Source: Anaerolineae bacterium (lineage in GTDB: Bacteria; Chloroflexota; Anaerolineae; 4572-78; J111). Taken from it: 9,013 nucleotides of DNA. The notes beneath the pieces were generated by a model. That model was not told the origin of the DNA. It ran no database searches and saw only the letters and a list, made by a program, of their open reading frames with translations. Of this stretch, positions 5,153-9,013 are shown piece after piece. The stretch is taken from positions 1 through 9,013 of the forward strand of contig JAGRCC010000510.1 of assembly GCA_020433785.1 (NCBI GenBank). The letters are read 5' to 3'. Each line of letters begins with the position of its first letter. Positions within the stretch are counted from its first letter, which is position 1. Made by a program: the position numbers and the translations under genes.

Positions 5153-7522
5153 TTGAGCGAGTTTACCAACCCCTACCGTCCCGGCGAACCGGTCACCGAC
5201 CCGGCCATGCTTTTTGGTCGCCAGGACGCTGCCGATTGGATAGAATTACAAATCAATAGCAACAACCGCATATTAGTATTAAATGCCATGCCGCTCATCG
5301 GCAAAACGTCGTTTTTGCGGCATGTCGGGGTGCTGCAAAACAACGGCTTTTTCAACCTGCTAATTTCCCTGGCCGATCTGCCGTTGGGCAAAAGTACCGG
5401 CCGACGGCCCGGTGCGGGTGGCCCGGATCAAGATCAAACGGTCAGCACGGTGTTGCAATCAGTTTTGGGGCAGCTTGCCCCCCAGTTAAAACTGCATAGC
5501 CTGATCGACGCGCTGCCTAAATTGTCAGCATCGCCTCAGATCGCGGCGGTGCTGCGTAACCTGTTTGCTCAAGCCGGCCAGCGGTTGACCCCCAACCAGC
5601 GCTTGGTGCTCTATGTCGATGACCTCCACCTGATGGTGCGTGACGATTTGGCGCTCGTCGCCAGCTTTCTCACCTCGCTGATGTCGCTGCTGGATGAGTG
5701 TCCCAACCTGCATATCATTTTTGCCCTAAACCAGGATAAACTGCGCCGCATCCGCCACCCCCTGCTCGACGGCGCGCCGACCTTTACCTTGGGCACCATT
5801 CCGATTGACGCCTCCATCAGCATGATTACCGAACCGGTTAAAGACGCCCTGCGCTTTGATTACGGCATCACCAAACGGATTGCGGAGATTAACTCGCACC
5901 ATCCCAATTATCTGTGCTTATTCTGCCACGTGCTGCTTAACCGGCAGGTCCACGACGGCTGGGTCAACCAGCAGGATTTCGATAACACCCTGCTCGAAAT
6001 TCTTGACTCGCCCATCGAGACGTTTCGCCAAACGTGGGATCAATCGAACTGGGCGGAACGAGGTGTGCTGTCGGGCATGGCCGCCATTCAGGGCGCGCAC
6101 GGCCCTATCACCAATCAAGAAATTATCCGCTTCCTCCAGCGCCAAAACCCGGAAGTTCTGCCCGATGTGGTACTGCAATCGCTGCAATCGCTGGTCGATC
6201 GCGGGGTGTTGGTGCCGATGGGCGCTATCAGCTATCGCTTCCAGGTTGAGTTGTTCCGCTACTGGCTGCGCCAGCATACCAATCCCACCAATATTTTGGG
6301 AGAGGTCAATTGGGGGCGCGCCTCGGCTCAACTGCGCGCCAGCCGGCCCGACAACTTTACCACCCGGCCCATTTCACCCGGCGCGCCGTCGCTGGCCAGC
6401 CCCAAACGGAACACCGGTCGGCGGATTCCATGGATAGCCGTCATCGCGGCCTTATTTGTTGTAGCGTGTGCCCTGGTCACGGGTGGCGGTCTGGCCGCCG
6501 CGCAACTGCTGGGCGTACCGCTGCCGTTGATCGCGCAGGAGGTTGCCCCCACACCGCCGGCCACCGTCGAGTCCAACGCGGACGAAATTGTCCCGCTAAC
6601 CGACGCCGGCGCTACCGTCGAACCGGACCTGACCCCAACGCCCGCCGGCCCGGCTCCCACCGCCACGCCCACCGCGCCGCTGGTGGTCGCCCGCACGCTG
6701 CCGTCGATCACCTTTATGGGCCGCGATATTGACCAAAGCTGGTTGATCTACGTTATGAACGCCGACGGCTCCGATCCGACGCCGATTTCACCGGCCGGAG
6801 GTGACGATACCGGGCCGATCTGGTCGCCCAATGGGCAAAAGATCGCCTTTGTCTCCCGCCGAGACGGGGATCGAGAAATTTATGTCATGGACAGCGACGG
6901 CCAAAATCTGACGAATGTCACCCGTCACCCCGCCGACGACTGGACGCCCGCCTGGTCGCCGGATGGGCAGCGATTGGCCTTTTCCTCGTTTAGAAACGGC
7001 AGTTGGGAAATCTATATTATGGACACCGCCTGCCTGAGCGAACCTTCGACCTGTCCCGAAAGCGTGGTGCAGGTCACCAACGACGGCAACGGCAACCTCT
7101 CGCCGGTCTGGTCGCCCGATGGCACCCGCTTTGCCTTTAACAGCAAAGCCGGCGGCAGTTGGGACATCTACACCATGGCCATTGACGGCTCCGACTTCCG
7201 GCAGATAACCACCGCCCCTGAAAATGATCTGGCCCCGGCTTGGTCGCCCGACGGCACCCAAATCGCCTTTGAGTCCAACCGCGATGGGAATGTCGAAATC
7301 TACGTGGTCGATGCCGGTGGCGGCGTGGCCCGGAACATCACCAACTTGCCCCTGGCCGATGATCACGGTCCCACCTGGTCGCCCGACGGCCAGCAGATTC
7401 TGTTCTACTCTAACCGAGAAGGCAATTGGGACATCTTTGCCACAACGCTCGATGGCGAAGTGGTCACCAATCTCACCAAATCACCGTCTCGGGATGAGCA
7501 GACTCCCGCCTGGAGACCGTAA
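5153..7522 (+). CDS. Membrane-spanning STAND-like ATPase with extracellular TolB-type propeller
   Basis: 789 residues from TTG 5153. Order of parts: P-loop ATPase with Walker A NAMPLIGKT (44–52; K51, T52) and Walker B RLVLYVDDLHLM (D156, D157), then a STAND/AAA-like helical part (MITEPVKDALRFDYG...HHPNYLCLFCHVLLN), then a winged-helix-like segment ending YRFQVELFRYWLRQ. A basic stretch (KRNTGRR) precedes one transmembrane helix (about 426–450), predicting an N-terminal-in, C-terminal-out topology. A Pro/Thr/Ala linker (about 460–515, APTPPATVES, TPTPAGPAPT) leads to a TolB/PD40 propeller (517–789). WSP(D/N)G strands occur at W557, W601, W653, W697 and W742, and a final AWRP at W787. This fits six blades with N- and C-terminal strands closing the ring. 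The first Walker A Gly is replaced by Asn/Ala. C627 and C634 bracket an inserted loop in one blade. Likely a sensor or scaffold; the ligand is unknown. A glycosyltransferase gene starts 10 nt later. Confidence 0.88.
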   Translation: MSEFTNPYRPGEPVTDPAMLFGRQDAADWIELQINSNNRILVLNAMPLIGKTSFLRHVGVLQNNGFFNLLISLADLPLGKSTGRRPGAGGPDQDQTVSTVLQSVLGQLAPQLKLHSLIDALPKLSASPQIAAVLRNLFAQAGQRLTPNQRLVLYVDDLHLMVRDDLALVASFLTSLMSLLDECPNLHIIFALNQDKLRRIRHPLLDGAPTFTLGTIPIDASISMITEPVKDALRFDYGITKRIAEINSHHPNYLCLFCHVLLNRQVHDGWVNQQDFDNTLLEILDSPIETFRQTWDQSNWAERGVLSGMAAIQGAHGPITNQEIIRFLQRQNPEVLPDVVLQSLQSLVDRGVLVPMGAISYRFQVELFRYWLRQHTNPTNILGEVNWGRASAQLRASRPDNFTTRPISPGAPSLASPKRNTGRRIPWIAVIAALFVVACALVTGGGLAAAQLLGVPLPLIAQEVAPTPPATVESNADEIVPLTDAGATVEPDLTPTPAGPAPTATPTAPLVVARTLPSITFMGRDIDQSWLIYVMNADGSDPTPISPAGGDDTGPIWSPNGQKIAFVSRRDGDREIYVMDSDGQNLTNVTRHPADDWTPAWSPDGQRLAFSSFRNGSWEIYIMDTACLSEPSTCPESVVQVTNDGNGNLSPVWSPDGTRFAFNSKAGGSWDIYTMAIDGSDFRQITTAPENDLAPAWSPDGTQIAFESNRDGNVEIYVVDAGGGVARNITNLPLADDHGPTWSPDGQQILFYSNREGNWDIFATTLDGEVVTNLTKSPSRDEQTPAWRP

Positions 7523-7532
7523 CCATCTACTT

Positions 7533-9013
7533 ATGGTTAAAGCAGATAAATTACGGCACAACCTGCTAATTGTAGCGGTTTTGCTCGTTGCTTTCGGATT
7601 GCGCATGGCCGCCATCAACTCGATTCCGGCGGGCCTGTCGCACGATGAAGCTTATAACGGCGTAACAGCGATGCAGACGCTGGACGGCCAGTACCAGGTC
7701 TTCTACGAGATCAACAAAGGCATCGAACCGCTCATCATCTACATCGAGGCGCTGGCCTTTCGAGCCTTTGGCATTGGGCCGGTTCAACTGCGACTGGTCA
7801 ACGTGATGGCCGGCATGTTGACCATCGCCCTGGTCTACCCTCTAACCGCTCGGCTCTTCAATCGACGGGTCGCCCTGCTGGCAATGGCTGGCCTCAGCAT
7901 CTCGTTCTGGGCCGTCTTCGTCAGCCGTCTGACGCTGCGAGCCGTCCTCCTGCCCCCGCTGCTCTTACTCACCCTCTACCTGTTCTGGCGCGCCTTACCC
8001 ACTCGCTCCCATCTGATCCCCTCGCCACCTAACCCACCAGCCAACCCGCCAACCAACCCATTACCCCCCCAACCACAACCTATCCAACCTATTAATCATC
8101 CAACCAGCCATCCAACGAACCAACAAACCAACAAACCAACCCCCAAACTACTCACCCTAACCTTCTTTGCCCTCAGCGGCCTGGCCGCCGGCATCACCAT
8201 GTACACCTACCTGTCCAGTCGATTTGTCCCCTTCATCGTACTGACGGTGTTCGGCTGCTTTTGGCTGCGTCGCCACCTCACCAAATGGCACTGGGTAGGG
8301 CTGCTCCTCCATTTTATGATTTGGGCGGCTATTTTTACGCCGCTGCTCAGCTATTTTATCGAACATCAAGCGAGTTTTAGCCGCCGCGCTGATCAGGTCT
8401 CGACGATTCCTTATCTGCTTAACGGCGAGTTTGGCCCCACCCTGCGCAACACGGGGCGCACCCTGGGCATGTTCACCTTTGAGGGCGACACCACCGACCG
8501 CTATAACCTCAACGGCCGGCCTGTTTTCGATTGGGTGAACGGGCTACTATTTTACTTTGGCTTGGGCCTGCTGCTGTGGCGGCTGCCTCGATCGCTGCGG
8601 ACGGCCGGTCCGGCGGTTCTCCTGCTCAGCACCCTCTTTTTCATGCTGCTGCCCGACTTCATCACCGACGACAGCCCGCACTTTCTGCGGACGATTGGGG
8701 CGCTGCCCATTGTCTACATCGTGTGGGCTGTAGCGCTTGACACGGCTATTCGGCTGGTCGAGCGCCGCCTGGCCAGCGGCCAACTTCGACCAACGCAAGC
8801 ATCTACGAAACTTATAACCAGCAGCCTGCTGCTCCTGCTTTTGCTGCTGACCGCCGCCCACACCGGCTACGATTACTTTGTCCGCTGGGCCAATTCGCCC
8901 GAGGCCCGGCAAATTTACGGGGCCGACATCGCCGCGGTGGCCCGCTACCTCAAACAGTCCGAGAGCCACGACCTGCCGGTTATCTCCGCCGAGTATTATC
9001 GCGATCTCGATCC
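7533..9013 (+). CDS. GT-C / family 39-type membrane glycosyltransferase, 3'-truncated by window
   Basis: Open from ATG 7533 to the right edge: 493 codons, no stop, C-terminus missing. A hydrophobic polytopic protein: first membrane segment at about 9–28 (NLLIVAVLLVAFGLRMAAI), then the external catalytic-type acidic pair in GLSHDEAYNG (D38, E39), as in PMT/ArnT-like GT-C enzymes that transfer sugars from polyprenyl-phosphate donors. Further membrane segments follow (ALVYPL, SFWAVFVSRLTLRAVLLPPLLLLTLYLFW, LTLTFFALSGLAAGITMYTYL, and others), and MYTYLSSRFVP is typical of bacterial GT39 proteins. A 43-residue Pro/Asn/Thr/Gln insert (163–205) interrupts a loop. The start has no clear ribosome binding site, but it lies 10 nt after the upstream stop, suggesting co-transcription and coupled translation. 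Acceptor unknown. Confidence 0.85.
   Translation, partial: MVKADKLRHNLLIVAVLLVAFGLRMAAINSIPAGLSHDEAYNGVTAMQTLDGQYQVFYEINKGIEPLIIYIEALAFRAFGIGPVQLRLVNVMAGMLTIALVYPLTARLFNRRVALLAMAGLSISFWAVFVSRLTLRAVLLPPLLLLTLYLFWRALPTRSHLIPSPPNPPANPPTNPLPPQPQPIQPINHPTSHPTNQQTNKPTPKLLTLTFFALSGLAAGITMYTYLSSRFVPFIVLTVFGCFWLRRHLTKWHWVGLLLHFMIWAAIFTPLLSYFIEHQASFSRRADQVSTIPYLLNGEFGPTLRNTGRTLGMFTFEGDTTDRYNLNGRPVFDWVNGLLFYFGLGLLLWRLPRSLRTAGPAVLLLSTLFFMLLPDFITDDSPHFLRTIGALPIVYIVWAVALDTAIRLVERRLASGQLRPTQASTKLITSSLLLLLLLLTAAHTGYDYFVRWANSPEARQIYGADIAAVARYLKQSESHDLPVISAEYYRDLD
8031..8141 (+). repeat. C/A-only low-complexity repeat tract inside the glycosyltransferase
   Basis: Almost G-free on the plus strand. It starts with three degenerate 12-nt units (AACCCACCAGCC 8031–8042, AACCCGCCAACC 8043–8054, AACCCATTACCC 8055–8066) and ends with three 8-nt units AACCAACA/AACCAACA/AACCAACC (8118–8141). 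It keeps the reading frame and encodes Pro, Asn, Thr and Gln (residues 167–205). The complementary strand has four G-runs of three or more (8033–8070) with loops of 9, 9 and 4 nt, a loose quadruplex candidate. Confidence 0.75.

Noticed and set aside
5856..6437. 193-codon plus-strand open frame overlapping the ATPase in another frame
   Set aside because: The composition (Arg/Cys/Pro/Ser-rich) is typical of a frame-shifted shadow, while the main frame has clear domains throughout.
6788..7366. 192-codon open frame on the minus strand within the propeller region
   Set aside because: It is antisense to repeated WSPDG codons; GC-rich third positions keep it open. The translation has no recognisable domain and there is no ribosome binding site.

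Overview
The window looks like a piece of a bacterial chromosome from a GC-rich, probably Chloroflexota (Anaerolineae/Caldilineae-like) genome. This is an inference from style: an ATPase–transmembrane–TolB-propeller fusion with a Pro/Thr linker, a GT-C (family 39) glycosyltransferase directly behind it, TTG/GTG starts, and gene ends decorated with inverted repeats. No rRNA, tRNA, phage, transposase or CRISPR array is visible, and no gene-free stretch reaches 300 bases.

Layout. 1–142 holds no gene, only an inverted-repeat pair that lies beyond the 3' end of a minus-strand SCP2 (sterol carrier protein 2-like) gene at 143–487. That gene diverges from a small cupin gene (657–968); the 169-bp gap between them carries two strong back-to-back sigma70-type promoters with a perfect palindrome between the -35 boxes. 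radC (1077–1787) follows. Next comes an alpha-oxoamine synthase (1909–3153; Kbl/BioF/serine-palmitoyltransferase superfamily) with its own promoter and a leader hairpin. After an intergenic repeat and a clear intrinsic terminator comes a diacylglycerol/sphingoid-type lipid kinase (re-started at GTG 3341, ending 4231). A second, different repeat precedes a class I SAM-dependent methyltransferase (4390–5049). A new promoter with a perfect extended -10 then drives a 789-residue membrane ATPase/propeller protein (5153–7522). Ten bases later a GT39-type glycosyltransferase starts (7533) and runs off the right edge.

How the genes may work together. The oxoamine synthase, lipid kinase and methyltransferase are three co-directional genes whose families all occur in sphingoid or phospholipid head-group metabolism, with an SCP2-like lipid-binding protein nearby. 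A small lipid-modification neighbourhood is therefore a reasonable but unproven hypothesis. The ATPase/propeller protein and the glycosyltransferase look like a second transcription unit acting at the membrane: cytoplasmic NTPase plus winged helix, one membrane span, and an external six-bladed propeller.

The least ordinary items are the membrane-spanning ATPase–propeller fusion and its unusual 5' leader, the placement of a dyad repeat within about 20–50 nt of four gene ends, the terminator sitting just before the lipid-kinase start, the palindromic divergent promoter, and a repeat-derived low-complexity insert inside the glycosyltransferase.
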